A DNA stretch of 64,000 nt from Flavobacteriia bacterium 40-80 (GCA_001899145.1 MKVF01000009.1:1-64000), one strand, 5' to 3'; positions 8,905 to 17,672 are shown, counted from the first letter of the stretch. The notes: a model not told the origin generated them from the letters alone. Program-made: numbers and translations.

Positions 8905-9303
8905 ATGACAAACATTTTTATCGCTAATTTGGACTGGGACATTACCTCCGAAGATCTTCACACTACATTCTCTACATTTGGTACCGTTACTCTGGCACAT
9001 GTAGTCTATGATAATAAGACCAAAAAATCGAAAGGTTTTGCTTACGTGGAAATGGAGGAAGTGGAAGGTGCAATCGCTGCTATTCAGGCGCTGAATGGTA
9101 TGGAAATTAACGGTAGAAAGATAGATGTGAAGATAGCTTCACCAAAGACAAACCGGCCGCCGAAAAAAGAAGTGGTTGCTAAACCAAAAGCAACAGTTCC
9201 CGGAAAAAATTTCAAGCCAAGAAATAATAATCAAAGCGGATCCGGAAACCCGAGAAATAATAACTATAATAAATTTCAGAATAACAGAGGAAACCGCAGC
9301 TGA
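8905..9303 (+). CDS. RRM-domain RNA-binding protein
   Basis: 132 aa. Residues 1-80 form one RNA recognition motif with RNP2 (IFIANLDWD) and RNP1 (SKGFAYVEM), followed by AIQALNGMEINGRKIDVKIA. The tail after residue 85 is disordered and basic, with KPKATVPGKNFKPRNNN and repeated RNNN/NNYNKF/NNRGNR runs. Short RRM proteins with such tails are known in Bacteroidota and cyanobacteria and bind RNA post-transcriptionally. The targets here are unknown. The stop is separated by a single base from the end of the convergent gene, with no terminator between. Confidence 0.9.
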   Translation: MTNIFIANLDWDITSEDLHTTFSTFGTVTLAHVVYDNKTKKSKGFAYVEMEEVEGAIAAIQALNGMEINGRKIDVKIASPKTNRPPKKEVVAKPKATVPGKNFKPRNNNQSGSGNPRNNNYNKFQNNRGNRS

Positions 9304-9304
9304 T

Positions 9305-9751
9305 TCAAGGGTTGTTTACTCTCTGCTTAAATCTTGTATAAAGCCTGAATACACCTTTTTGTATTCTTGACTCTTTCAATATGATTTCAACAATAATTGT
9401 TGCACCGGAATAATTATATGAAACAGGTTTACCATCCCACCCGGGAGCTAATCCTCTTCTTATTTCTAATTCCTTAATTTTCCCCTGAATACCATATCCG
9501 TCTTCATAGGCCGGGATTTCGAAAAAAGGTGTTGAGCTGTCTTTTTCAATAACGGTAAAAAAGGTATTGTAAACGAGAATGCTGTCCAGTCTGTAGCCCG
9601 TGAAATTGACTAGTTGTATTTTAACGGGCGGATAATATGCTTTTGCTATAATAGCCTTTTCTTCTGTTTGCGCGAAAGAAAAAACAGAGCAGAATGCTAA
9701 CGCTGCCGAGAAGATGATTATTAAGAGGAAATGGGATGGACGATTCCCCAT
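9305..9751 (-). CDS. Secreted protein of unknown function
   Basis: 148 aa with a clear signal peptide (MGNRPSHFLLIIIFSAALAF...FSFAQ, cleavage likely after AQ near residue 28). The mature part is beta-rich and has no motif I recognise: PPVKIQLVNFTGYRLDSILVY, GYGIQGKIKELEIRRGLAPG, GATIIVEIILKE. It starts 5 bases after the ZIP transporter stop, so it is the last gene of a three-gene minus-strand run (methyltransferase, ZIP, this). Confidence 0.75.
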   Translation of the reverse strand: MGNRPSHFLLIIIFSAALAFCSVFSFAQTEEKAIIAKAYYPPVKIQLVNFTGYRLDSILVYNTFFTVIEKDSSTPFFEIPAYEDGYGIQGKIKELEIRRGLAPGWDGKPVSYNYSGATIIVEIILKESRIQKGVFRLYTRFKQRVNNP

Positions 9752-9756
9752 AATTG

Positions 9757-10509
9757 TTATAAATTTATAGAGATCGCCAGCATAATTCCAACGAGAATAC
9801 TGATCAGCTTCAACAAATTAAATTTATGATTCTCTGTTGATTCAAAAATGATAGTGGTAGAGATATGAAGGAACATACCGATAACGATGGCCAGAATATT
9901 CTGCATGAGGTACCCGTTGAAGTGTTCCCCGAAAAAGAATCCGAAAAACATTCCCAGCGGTGTCATCAGCGCGAAGATCATTAACACAATCCATGATTTT
10001 AAGCTGGAAAACTCACTGACTTTCAGCAAAGTCATCAAAGCAACCGCTACCGGGATCTGGTGCAGAATAATTCCAAGCAGATAGGATTCCGATGAAAAAT
10101 AAAGGTGATCATGCCCGTGATGAGAAATTTCGCCGGCGGAATTTATTGCAAGGGGAATACCTTCAATAAAGGAATGAATGCTTAGTGACAACAGCATAAC
10201 ATAAGGGAGCTTATTTCCTTTATGTGCGTGTACATGGCCGTGTTCAATACCACCGGAAAAAAATTCCAGCAACAGCTGAATGATAAATCCGAGAATAACG
10301 AATAACCCTATATTGGGAATATGGTTATGATAAAGTTCGGGAAGGAAATGATGGAAGGCTATTGCAAGCAAGAAGCCTCCGCTGAAGGATAGTAACAGCT
10401 TTATGACTTTTGACTGTTTTACAGAAGTAACTTTTGCCAGAATTGTAACAATTAACCCTCCGGTCACAACAGCTAAAATCAGTAAAAGTGTATTTATCCA
10501 GATCTCCAT
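9757..10509 (-). CDS. ZIP family divalent metal transporter
   Basis: Inner-membrane transporter of the ZIP family (zinc, iron or manganese uptake, or release from the cytosol in some groups). There are about eight membrane segments in 250 aa. The metal-site helices are visible: HSFIEGIPLAINSAGE (TM4, His and Glu) and HQIPVAVALMTLL (TM5). Histidine-rich loops occur at GIEHGHVHAHKGNK and SHHGHDHLY, and an early HHFLPELYHNH segment may also bind metal. ATG 10509 is used rather than the TTG six codons upstream, because it sits one base after the methyltransferase stop, an arrangement typical of coupled genes. Confidence 0.9.
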   Translation of the reverse strand: MEIWINTLLLILAVVTGGLIVTILAKVTSVKQSKVIKLLLSFSGGFLLAIAFHHFLPELYHNHIPNIGLFVILGFIIQLLLEFFSGGIEHGHVHAHKGNKLPYVMLLSLSIHSFIEGIPLAINSAGEISHHGHDHLYFSSESYLLGIILHQIPVAVALMTLLKVSEFSSLKSWIVLMIFALMTPLGMFFGFFFGEHFNGYLMQNILAIVIGMFLHISTTIIFESTENHKFNLLKLISILVGIMLAISINL

Positions 10510-10510
10510 A

Positions 10511-11245
10511 TTATTTTTTTGCAGCAATAAGAATTAAGCGGTCAGATGTTTTCTCGTCGAAAGCGGAAAGCTCGTAATCACCGTATTTTTTTTTCAAAGT
10601 GAAACCACCGACTTTCAGCAGCTCTTCAAAATCATCCAACGTAAGCGCCTGTACCCTTTCCGTAAACGAATGAAACTGCCCCATGTGACCGAAAGAGATG
10701 GTCTTAAAAATATGCCGGCCGTCAAACTGACGTGTTATTTCAAACTGAATACCATCAATAATTTTTGTTTCTTTCTCTGCCAGATTTGCTGCGGCTTTTA
10801 TCGCGTTCATGAAATCAATCACCAAGACACCTTTTTTGTTAAGCATTTCACCGCAGGCATTTAATACCTTTAGATTATCCGCTTTATCATCAAAGTAGCC
10901 AAAGCTCGTAAAAAGGTTCAGAATAGCGTCAAATTTCTCGTTTTTTAAAGGCTTCCGCATGTCCTGGACAATAAAGCGCAGCGTGTCATTTTCAAATTTC
11001 TTTGCCTGTGCAATGCTGTTTACAGATAAGTCCGAACCCGTAACATTGTAACCGAGCTTATTCAGTGTAATCGCATGACGGCCTTTGCCACAGGCTAAAT
11101 CCAGCACCTTAGCGGGTTTTTCTATATCCAGAACGTCCATTAATTTTCCAATGAAAACAGCTGCTTCTTCTTCGTTTCTGTTCTGATATAAAATATGATA
11201 AAATGGCGTATTGAACCACTCTTCAAACCATTCTGATTTTTCCAT
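10511..11245 (-). CDS. SAM-dependent class I methyltransferase
   Basis: 244 aa. Motif I VLDLACGKGRHAI binds S-adenosylmethionine. VTGSDLSVNSIAQAK is the post-I acidic strand, FDAILNLFTSFGYFD is motif II/III, and a C-terminal beta-rich region follows. The substrate is unknown. The longer reading from 11284 would add 13 residues, but a TAAATTTG -7 element at 11276-11269 places transcription start near 11264, and MEKSEWFEEWFNTPFYHILY looks like the genuine N-terminus of this family. I therefore start at ATG 11245. It heads a run with the ZIP transporter. Confidence 0.85.
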   Translation of the reverse strand: MEKSEWFEEWFNTPFYHILYQNRNEEEAAVFIGKLMDVLDIEKPAKVLDLACGKGRHAITLNKLGYNVTGSDLSVNSIAQAKKFENDTLRFIVQDMRKPLKNEKFDAILNLFTSFGYFDDKADNLKVLNACGEMLNKKGVLVIDFMNAIKAAANLAEKETKIIDGIQFEITRQFDGRHIFKTISFGHMGQFHSFTERVQALTLDDFEELLKVGGFTLKKKYGDYELSAFDEKTSDRLILIAAKK

Positions 11246-11268
11246 GACCTTTCGAATAAAGCGAATAA

Positions 11269-11276
11269 CAAATTTA
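11269..11276 (-). promoter_or_regulatory. -7 promoter element of the methyltransferase-ZIP run
   Basis: TAAATTTG on the minus strand matches TAnnTTTG. It lies inside the longest possible reading frame and therefore helps decide the start at 11245. Confidence 0.5.
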
Positions 11277-11340
11277 AGCATCAAAAATGTAACCTCACGA
11301 AGTTTTGTGTTTTTTTTAAGCTAATTTATTACTTCATTTC

Positions 11341-11348
11341 TATCTTTG
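11341..11348 (+). promoter_or_regulatory. -7 promoter element of coaE, probably leaderless
   Basis: TATCTTTG, identical to the ruvX and ileS boxes, ends 5 bases before the coaE ATG. The predicted transcript starts at about the A of the start codon. Confidence 0.55.
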
Positions 11349-11353
11349 AAAGC

Positions 11354-11944
11354 ATGAAGAAAATCGGTGTTACAGGTGGAATCGGTTCCGGAAAGACTTT
11401 TGTCTGTCATGTCCTGGAGAAAATGGGATATCCGGTATTCTATACCGATCTGGCAGCAAGAGATATTATGTCATCGGATCCGCTTTTGAAAGAGCAGATA
11501 AAAAAATTGCTCGGAGAATCTGCCTATTTTCAGGATGGAACGCTGAATAAAGAGCTTGTCGCAGCAGCAATTTTTTCTGACGAATCTATAAGGGTAAAGG
11601 TAAACAGCTATGTACATCCGGCAGTTTACAGAACTTTTGATCAGTGGACAGAACAACATATTTCCGATTTGGTTTTTATTGAATCGGCACTGATGATCGA
11701 AACCGGCTTTTACAAAGAGCTGGATAAAGTTATTTTAGTAGTGGCAGACGAAATAACCCGCCTGCACCGGGTAGCTCACAGGGATAATATCACTCATGAC
11801 AAAGTACAGGAACGCATGATGGTGCAATCAAATGATGAGCATAAAAAAACACTCGCCGATTTTGTTATTGATAATTCAGAGAATAAGCTTATTATTCCTC
11901 AATTAGCGGAAATTTTAAAAATCCTCGAAAAGGGGATCTGTTAA
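11354..11944 (+). CDS. coaE: Dephospho-CoA kinase
   Basis: Catalyses the last step of coenzyme A synthesis, phosphorylating the 3'-OH of dephospho-CoA. 196 aa, the normal length. The P-loop GGIGSGKT is at residues 8-15. PVFYTDLAARDIMSSD follows, VFIESALMIETGFYKELD is the CoaE core, and the lid/adenine region contains RLHRVAHRDNITHDKVQERM. DFVIDNSENK near the end is the family's C-terminal motif. The ATG lies immediately downstream of a TATCTTTG promoter box. Confidence 0.95.
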   Translation: MKKIGVTGGIGSGKTFVCHVLEKMGYPVFYTDLAARDIMSSDPLLKEQIKKLLGESAYFQDGTLNKELVAAAIFSDESIRVKVNSYVHPAVYRTFDQWTEQHISDLVFIESALMIETGFYKELDKVILVVADEITRLHRVAHRDNITHDKVQERMMVQSNDEHKKTLADFVIDNSENKLIIPQLAEILKILEKGIC

Positions 11945-11973
11945 CTGAATAAAGCTCTCGCTGTTTGCTTTTA

Positions 11974-12006
11974 AATAAAAAAGCCGTCCACAAACGGGAC
12001 GGCCAA
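11974..12006 (-). terminator. Rho-independent terminator of the broken surface-protein gene
   Basis: Read on the minus strand, stem GCCGTCC (12003-11997) pairs with GGACGGC (11989-11983) and is followed by a TTTTTTATTT tract. It sits 15 bases after the stop of the gene at 12022. Confidence 0.75.
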
Positions 12007-12021
12007 AAGAAACGTAAGTAT

Positions 12022-14211
12022 TTATTTTTTCAACGCTTTAATCTGCTGGGTTCCGTTGCCGGTTCTGATCATAAAAATGTAAACCCCTTCTTCCATATCA
12101 CTTGTCGGGATTTCCTGAATAGTATGATTTACAGATGTAATTGATTTCACAATCCTTCCAAGGGCATCAACAATTTGAATTTCCTGAATCTCATTGTCAG
12201 AAGTAATGTTTATAACATCTCCGAAAGGAACAGGAAATGCCGTAACAGCTGCCATCACCGGAAGATTAGAAACAGACAGGCCTGAATCAATACTTGTCGC
12301 GGTCAGTGTAATATTATCGTATCGGTTATTTCCGTTGGATGCCGTTGTATTGCCATCCCAGGTAATTTTGATTTTAAAGTTCGGATTATCATTTACCGCC
12401 AAAATCGAAGTAAAATCAAAAGTAAACAGCTGCCATTCCTCATTTCCGGCAACTTCCTGTGTATTATTTGTCAAACCGGAAGAAGAAAAAGTACTTCCAT
12501 CTACAGCATATTCCACGATATTATAGAGCATTCCCTGCCCTGAGCGCTGAACAGCATACTGCATTTTAAGCCCTTCCGCTCCTGTTGTCGGAACATCAAA
12601 AACCAGTGAACGTGTTGCTGACGGATTTCTCACCCTTGCAGAAGTTCCTTCATCCTCCCCAAGCCGGAGATTCAGAGAAGAACCGCTATTATAGAGGTCA
12701 ATATCTCTTTCTCCGGTAATAGGATCCGTATAAGTGAACTTCCCGTTTATCGATGAGAGAAAAGAATAATCTGCAATAATCTCTGTGACATCTGTTTCGG
12801 AAGTCATATTATTGAAATGCCAGTAATACAAAAGATGTTCTTCGACATACTCAGCTGCCTGGCCATTAAGATCGACGGTTACATTAGCCGCACCCTGAGA
12901 AGAAAGTGTAATGCTTCCTGTCTTTATACCTGCTGAAGCAGCATTCAGACGTATATAAACCGGGATATTGAGAATCATTCCGCTTGTCTGAGCGATAGCA
13001 AGCGAAGAACCGAATCCCGAGCCGCTTGTTAGTGAAATCTCATAATCACCGGTAACAGACAATGCTATATTATCCGTCAGATTTGCTCCGGAAACAATAA
13101 ATGTCTGCTCTGCCGAAGGAGCTCCCAATGTCTGATTAAATGCCAGAGATGTTACGGAAGTCTGAATGGAAGGATCCACAATAGCATTTGCATCCACCGT
13201 TATATTATCCAGGCGAAGATTTGGCCGGGAGCCACCGTCATTCGAAGCAATGAAATAATAAACCCAGCGCAGGTAGATTTCAGGCTGATTATTACATGCG
13301 GCAGGCAGCACAGTGGGCCCGAAATTTTCAAATTCTCCGTCAGTTTTGTTTGCATTTAAAAATTCAACCGGTCCCGGAACATCGGTCCAGGCAGCGCCCT
13401 GACCAATCTGGTACTGCAGACGAAGCCCGTAATAACGAGGAACAGGAACTCCTGCTCCCTGTGTTTCAAGTCCGCCTGTCCATGACACTTTAATGTTTTC
13501 TTTTCCCTGAGCATTAATTCCCAATACTGCACCCAAAGGAAAACCAGCTCCTGCAGAACCTGTTGCAATAAAGGAAACACCATAGCTTCCTAAACCATTA
13601 ATTCTTGACGCACTTGTCAGGTTGAACGCTCCTTCATAATTAGAGAGAGGTTGTTCGTTCAGAGCTACTTCGTCAGAATTAGCAACCCAAAAACGCATAT
13701 TGTCTGGGGAAGTATAAGCAGCGGAAGCAGCATTCCATTGTGTAAATGAATAAGCACCGGCTGAGAAATCATACAACGGCGGGTAAAGCGTCTGCTTTAC
13801 AATACCGGTAGCATTAACCGTCACAGTCGCTGCGCCTCCTCCTTCTATCGTAATAGCTCCTGTATGAATTCCCGGAGTTAATCCGCTGATCAGCTTTACA
13901 TAAAAAACTCCTGTCCCGGTGATAGTTCCAAGGTCGTAAGGAAGCGTTGCTGCTGATCCATAAGCAACATTATCTGTTGAAACCTCAAAATCAGCAGATG
14001 CCGTGATAGTTATCGTACCTGTTCCTGACAGATTCGCACCTGTTAAGGTAATGGGCTGCTGTACCGAAGGACCATTTCCTTCTATGTAAATAAATCCCGC
14101 TAAGCCGGCACTACTAGTAGTAATTACAGGAACACCCGCGATATAATCTGTAATAGTAATGTCATCGACATTCATTCTTCTGTCTCCGCTTGTTCCCGGA
14201 GAAGAAGTCAA
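12022..14211 (-). CDS. T9SS-sorted surface protein, 3' part after a frameshift
   Basis: 729 codons from a TTG that is really an internal codon. The true gene runs 14693 to 12022 and is broken by one missing base near 14240. After the N-terminal RRMNVDDITITDY piece come two copies of a beta-sandwich module, near residues 40-135 and 350-455 (each with a Gly-Ala-Asn-Leu, Y/FE-I/VS and G.HTG/GIKTGSIT pattern). Concanavalin-like segments surround and follow them. The C-terminal ~70 residues are a type A T9SS sorting domain (AFPVPFGDVINITS...EIQIVDALGRIV...GVYIFMIRT...IKALKK). The protein would be exported across the outer membrane and anchored. It has its own terminator. Ligand unknown. Confidence 0.8.
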   Translation of the reverse strand: MTSSPGTSGDRRMNVDDITITDYIAGVPVITTSSAGLAGFIYIEGNGPSVQQPITLTGANLSGTGTITITASADFEVSTDNVAYGSAATLPYDLGTITGTGVFYVKLISGLTPGIHTGAITIEGGGAATVTVNATGIVKQTLYPPLYDFSAGAYSFTQWNAASAAYTSPDNMRFWVANSDEVALNEQPLSNYEGAFNLTSASRINGLGSYGVSFIATGSAGAGFPLGAVLGINAQGKENIKVSWTGGLETQGAGVPVPRYYGLRLQYQIGQGAAWTDVPGPVEFLNANKTDGEFENFGPTVLPAACNNQPEIYLRWVYYFIASNDGGSRPNLRLDNITVDANAIVDPSIQTSVTSLAFNQTLGAPSAEQTFIVSGANLTDNIALSVTGDYEISLTSGSGFGSSLAIAQTSGMILNIPVYIRLNAASAGIKTGSITLSSQGAANVTVDLNGQAAEYVEEHLLYYWHFNNMTSETDVTEIIADYSFLSSINGKFTYTDPITGERDIDLYNSGSSLNLRLGEDEGTSARVRNPSATRSLVFDVPTTGAEGLKMQYAVQRSGQGMLYNIVEYAVDGSTFSSSGLTNNTQEVAGNEEWQLFTFDFTSILAVNDNPNFKIKITWDGNTTASNGNNRYDNITLTATSIDSGLSVSNLPVMAAVTAFPVPFGDVINITSDNEIQEIQIVDALGRIVKSITSVNHTIQEIPTSDMEEGVYIFMIRTGNGTQQIKALKK

Positions 14212-14219
14212 ACGAATTC

Positions 14220-14693
14220 TTAAGCGTATATTACCACTGAATTAACCGTTTCCTGAAAGGTTTGAACACTGGCCGTAGCTGTAAAAACAGAGCCGATCTG
14301 TGTCCAGGAAATCCCTTGGTCGGTACTGTATTCAACAGCCCATGGCTGCTGGTCTGTATCAGTGCTATAGCTTCTGTAAACAAAAGAAACAGTTCCCATC
14401 CCATCGGATTTGTCCTGCGTCATTGTCAGTGCAGAACCATCGCGTCCGCGAAGACGGGCGGAACGGTTACCGTTCTTAAAGTCATTAGAGGCTGTACCAA
14501 TCTGCACTTCAGGCCCTACCATCCAGTTCAAGCCTGAAAGGCTTACTGTTTCTGCAGGATAAGCAGAGCTTTCTTCTCCGGCACCTTCAAAATCTACAAT
14601 ATACTGAGCTTGTGAAATGGAGGAAAAAGAAACAAATAACAAAAACGCCGTTACAGCTTTTTTTGCCTTTTCCCATGTAGTTGTTTTTTTCAT
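14220..14693 (-). CDS. T9SS-sorted surface protein, 5' part before a frameshift
   Basis: 157 codons beginning with a signal peptide (AVTAFLLFVSFSSISQAQ) followed by a concanavalin-like/galactose-binding beta-sandwich: YIVDFEGAGEESSAYP, GTVSFVYRSYSTDTDQQPWAVEYSTD, WTQIGSVFTATA. The frame ends prematurely as ETVN-SVVIYA-stop. In the next frame the sequence continues smoothly as FSGNIRLRIRLTSSPGTSG, so adding one T/A at the 14240-14241 dinucleotide joins both parts into an 890-aa protein. Either a recent mutation or a homopolymer sequencing error. Confidence 0.8.
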   Translation of the reverse strand: MKKTTTWEKAKKAVTAFLLFVSFSSISQAQYIVDFEGAGEESSAYPAETVSLSGLNWMVGPEVQIGTASNDFKNGNRSARLRGRDGSALTMTQDKSDGMGTVSFVYRSYSTDTDQQPWAVEYSTDQGISWTQIGSVFTATASVQTFQETVNSVVIYA

Positions 14694-14743
14694 ATTAGTT
14701 TATTTGGGTAATTATTCTATAAATAATAAATCTTATCCGAAAA

Positions 14744-15805
14744 CTATCTGTCTTCCGCATCTATTCCTGTGAAAAACATTTTTCCATTTCGGATTACAGT
14801 TGTCGGAACAGTATTTTCAACGTACAGGCTTCCGGTTCCCAGTCCCTGATGTAAAACGGGCTCATAGTTTGAAACAAACTGTGTAATGGCATTCAATCCG
14901 ACATTTGACTCCAATGCTGAAGTGATCCACCATGGGATCGATAAAGAGGCAGCAAGATTGATCCATTCCTGACAACCTTTAATTCCACCGTGCAGGCTGG
15001 GTTTTAAAATAATGTACTGAGGCTGGATAGTTGTCAGCAGCTCTTTTTTTGAAGCCCAGTCGTAAATTCCGATCAGCTCTTCATCCAAAGCAATCGGGCA
15101 AGGTGTTGATTTACATAATAAATACATTCCTTCCCAATCCCCAGCTTTTATTGGCTGTTCAATGGAATGAATTTCCAGATCAGCAAGCTGTTTTAGTTTT
15201 TCCGGAGCTTCTGAAAGTGAAAACGCTCCGTTTGCATCCACACGTAAAGTAATCTGATCTTTCGGGTAGTTTTCTCTGATCACTTTCAGCAGTTTTATTT
15301 CGGTTTCAAAATCAATTGCTCCAATTTTCATTTTGATACAAGAGTAACCTTCCTGAAGCTTTTCTGAAATCTGCTCTTTCATGTAGATTTCATCTCCCAT
15401 CCAGATCAGCCCGTTAACAGGAATCCCTGTTTCTTTTCGGGTAAAAGGAGTATCGAAGAACAGCTGTTTTCCTCCGGCAATGAAATCATAATATGCTGTT
15501 TCCAATCCAAAGAAAAGCGATGGTTTATCAGCCCATCTATCAATGAATTCAAGATAGTTTTTTTCATTCAATTCCGCAGAATTCAACTCATAAATGCAGG
15601 TTTCAAGCCAGTTATTGTAGCTCTCAAGTGTGTCAAATTCTTTGGTCAGTCCGGGAATAATGCTTATTTCTCCCGTTCCATGGATTTCACTTTCCGATGA
15701 AGAAAGAGTCACGTACCAGGCTTGTTTTTCGGTTAAAATTCCCCGGCTGGTCCCGCTCGGACGCTTAAATTTTAACGGAGCATATTTTAAATCAAATCTA
15801 AACAT
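14744..15805 (-). CDS. menC: o-Succinylbenzoate synthase
   Basis: Enolase-superfamily enzyme that dehydrates SHCHC to o-succinylbenzoate in menaquinone synthesis. 353 aa. The enolase motifs are in order: CIKMKIG with the catalytic Lys, LRVDANGAFS (metal Asp), IHSIEQPIK (metal Glu), IALDEELIG (metal Asp), and YIILKPSLHGG with the second catalytic Lys. An N-terminal capping domain precedes them. ATG 15805 overlaps the menA stop by 8 bases, and the GTG four codons upstream is less likely. Close linkage to menA confirms the quinone role. Other men genes are outside the window. Confidence 0.9.
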   Translation of the reverse strand: MFRFDLKYAPLKFKRPSGTSRGILTEKQAWYVTLSSSESEIHGTGEISIIPGLTKEFDTLESYNNWLETCIYELNSAELNEKNYLEFIDRWADKPSLFFGLETAYYDFIAGGKQLFFDTPFTRKETGIPVNGLIWMGDEIYMKEQISEKLQEGYSCIKMKIGAIDFETEIKLLKVIRENYPKDQITLRVDANGAFSLSEAPEKLKQLADLEIHSIEQPIKAGDWEGMYLLCKSTPCPIALDEELIGIYDWASKKELLTTIQPQYIILKPSLHGGIKGCQEWINLAASLSIPWWITSALESNVGLNAITQFVSNYEPVLHQGLGTGSLYVENTVPTTVIRNGKMFFTGIDAEDR

Positions 15806-16727
15806 GATATAAAACACAGCTTAATGTAAATAATAAGCTCAGCAGAAATGTCGTCAGAGCAACTGTCTTCAGAAACGGGTCAAATTCCCGTTCGTTGTCA
15901 ATCTGACGAACTTTTTTCAAATGAACAAACAGTACTAAGAATGGAATTGCGAGAGAAATGAAAAAGTAATTTCCGGGTTGGAACAGCAAAATGTAAGCGA
16001 TCATGCTCACAACAGCTGACAGAATGATAACAGCATGGTACACTTTTGCTCCTTTCTTTCCTAATTTAACAACCAACGTGTTTTTTCCTACTTTTTGGTC
16101 GTTTTCCCGATCACGCATATTATTTAAATTCAGCACAGCCATGCTTAATGCCCCGATTGTTGTCGCAGGAAAAAGCAGCTTCCATTCAAAAGCAGTCAGT
16201 GAAATATTTTCCGGATATAAATAATACACACCAATGACACTTACTAATCCAAAGAAGATGAATACGAACACATCTCCCAAACCATTATAACCGTAAGCCC
16301 GTTTTCCCACAGTGTACATAACGGCCGCCAAAACACATAAAGCTGCTAAAACCAGATAGAATATCCAGAACGAAAGTCCTTTTCCGGAAGAGCTCACCGC
16401 AATTAATGACGCAGCGCTGATCAGAGATGCGATACTAATCACTATAACTGCATTTTTCATTTGCTTAATAGAAATAGCACCAGACTGAATCGCCCGTTCC
16501 GGCCCGATCCTGCCTTCGTTATCTGCTCCTTTCTGGGCATCACCCAAGTCATTTGCAAAATTGGACAGCACCTGAAAAAATAATGTAGTCAATAAAGCCA
16601 AACCGCAAATAACGCTGTTAAAAATACTATCCGTATAAGCAATGGCACTTCCGACGATAATTCCCGACAATGAAAGGGGAAGTGTCCGTAAACGCGCTGC
16701 TTTCAGCCATACTTTAAAACCTGCCAT
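15798..16727 (-). CDS. menA: 1,4-dihydroxy-2-naphthoate polyprenyltransferase
   Basis: UbiA-superfamily membrane enzyme that attaches the isoprenoid tail to DHNA, producing demethylmenaquinone in the inner membrane. 309 aa with about nine membrane segments. The first Asp-rich prenyl-diphosphate motif is NFANDLGDAQKGAD. The second region is NLNNMRDRENDQKVGKNTL, whose RDRENDQKVGK pattern is characteristic of MenA. The N-terminus AARLRTLPLSLSGIIVGS is also typical. It begins one base after the glycosyltransferase stop and overlaps menC, forming a three-gene operon. Confidence 0.93.
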   Translation of the reverse strand: MAGFKVWLKAARLRTLPLSLSGIIVGSAIAYTDSIFNSVICGLALLTTLFFQVLSNFANDLGDAQKGADNEGRIGPERAIQSGAISIKQMKNAVIVISIASLISAASLIAVSSSGKGLSFWIFYLVLAALCVLAAVMYTVGKRAYGYNGLGDVFVFIFFGLVSVIGVYYLYPENISLTAFEWKLLFPATTIGALSMAVLNLNNMRDRENDQKVGKNTLVVKLGKKGAKVYHAVIILSAVVSMIAYILLFQPGNYFFISLAIPFLVLFVHLKKVRQIDNEREFDPFLKTVALTTFLLSLLFTLSCVLYHV

Positions 16728-16728
16728 A

Positions 16729-17601
16729 TTACTTTTTCAAAATATAATTTCTGTACGTAGTATCCCAGCCAATTTTCTTCAGAAGCCGCTTCGCTTTTTG
16801 TTTAAGCGATTCACGGTTAAAGCTGATATCATAGTCAAACTTCCAGTTGACCTTATCAATACGTTCCTGCATTGCTTTCGGATGAGAACCTGTAAATCGC
16901 TTCAGTGTATCAATATTGCTGAAGTAGTCGAACTCTTCTACTTTCGGGATATTTTCTTCCATCCATTCATCATTGTGCCAGAGCTTGTGAAAATGCTCCT
17001 GTTTTGCCTGCATAACACGGGGATCTTTTACCCAGCCGTAATGATTAATATATGCAGGAATCGCAACAACATTCAGCATTTTATCATTGCCTTTTCTGAA
17101 TCCCTGAGCATCCCGGAAAGAATAGATTGACTTGTTGTTTCTCACCACTCTGATCTCATTCAGATACCATCTGAGCGAGCTTCCGACATAATCATAAGAG
17201 CCAAAGAAATGGCGATACTTAAATAACAGGCCGTCAATTTCTTTTCTGTTCAGATTTTTCTCCATTGCGGCTCTGATGACAGGAAGATCTTCTTCATGTA
17301 CAACCTCATCGCCCTGAATATAAAATGCCCAGTCGTATTCTTCAGGAATAGCCTGGAACGCTTTGTCTGTCTCAACTGCCAGCACTCGTCCCCCTTCTCT
17401 CAGAGAGTCGTCCCAGACGGTTTCAATAATTTTAATTTTGTCACTGTTAATCGACCGGATCAACGACAGTGTTTCATCTTCTGATTTTCCGACAGCAATT
17501 ACAAAAATATCACAAATCGACAGAATCGACTGAATCGCTTCCACGATCGGATAATCATATTTTAAGGCATTGCGGACAAAGGAAAAACCTGCAACTTTCA
17601 T
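16729..17601 (-). CDS. Glycosyltransferase family 2-like protein
   Basis: 290 aa. The N-terminus VAGFSFVRNALKYDYPIVEAIQSIL, then DIFVIAVGKSEDETLSLI, resembles the nucleotide-binding half of GT-A glycosyltransferases. YDWAFYIQGDEVVHEEDL would carry the metal-binding acidic residues in place of a classic DXD. The C-terminal part is aromatic and basic (HFFGSYDYVGSSLRWYLNEIRVVRN, YGWVKDPRVMQAKQEHFHKLWH). There are no membrane spans, so it is probably a cytosolic or peripheral sugar transferase; donor and acceptor are unknown. First gene of the operon with menA and menC. Confidence 0.75.
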   Translation of the reverse strand: MKVAGFSFVRNALKYDYPIVEAIQSILSICDIFVIAVGKSEDETLSLIRSINSDKIKIIETVWDDSLREGGRVLAVETDKAFQAIPEEYDWAFYIQGDEVVHEEDLPVIRAAMEKNLNRKEIDGLLFKYRHFFGSYDYVGSSLRWYLNEIRVVRNNKSIYSFRDAQGFRKGNDKMLNVVAIPAYINHYGWVKDPRVMQAKQEHFHKLWHNDEWMEENIPKVEEFDYFSNIDTLKRFTGSHPKAMQERIDKVNWKFDYDISFNRESLKQKAKRLLKKIGWDTTYRNYILKK

Positions 17602-17664
17602 TAGCGATTTGATCTATTTTACACGATTTACCCACCCCGAATTTATTCAACGGGATGTACAGGG

Positions 17665-17672
17665 CAAATATA
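17665..17672 (-). promoter_or_regulatory. -7 promoter element of the glycosyltransferase-menA-menC operon
   Basis: TATATTTG on the minus strand matches TAnnTTTG exactly and lies 64 bases upstream of the ATG at 17601. Confidence 0.45.

Noticed and set aside
14220-14241. Programmed ribosomal frameshift in the surface-protein gene
   Set aside because: No slippery heptamer or downstream pseudoknot is visible, and a single missing base in a short homopolymer explains it better.
16642-17130. 162-codon plus-strand frame across the glycosyltransferase-menA junction
   Set aside because: It spans two well-supported genes on the other strand that are separated by a single base.
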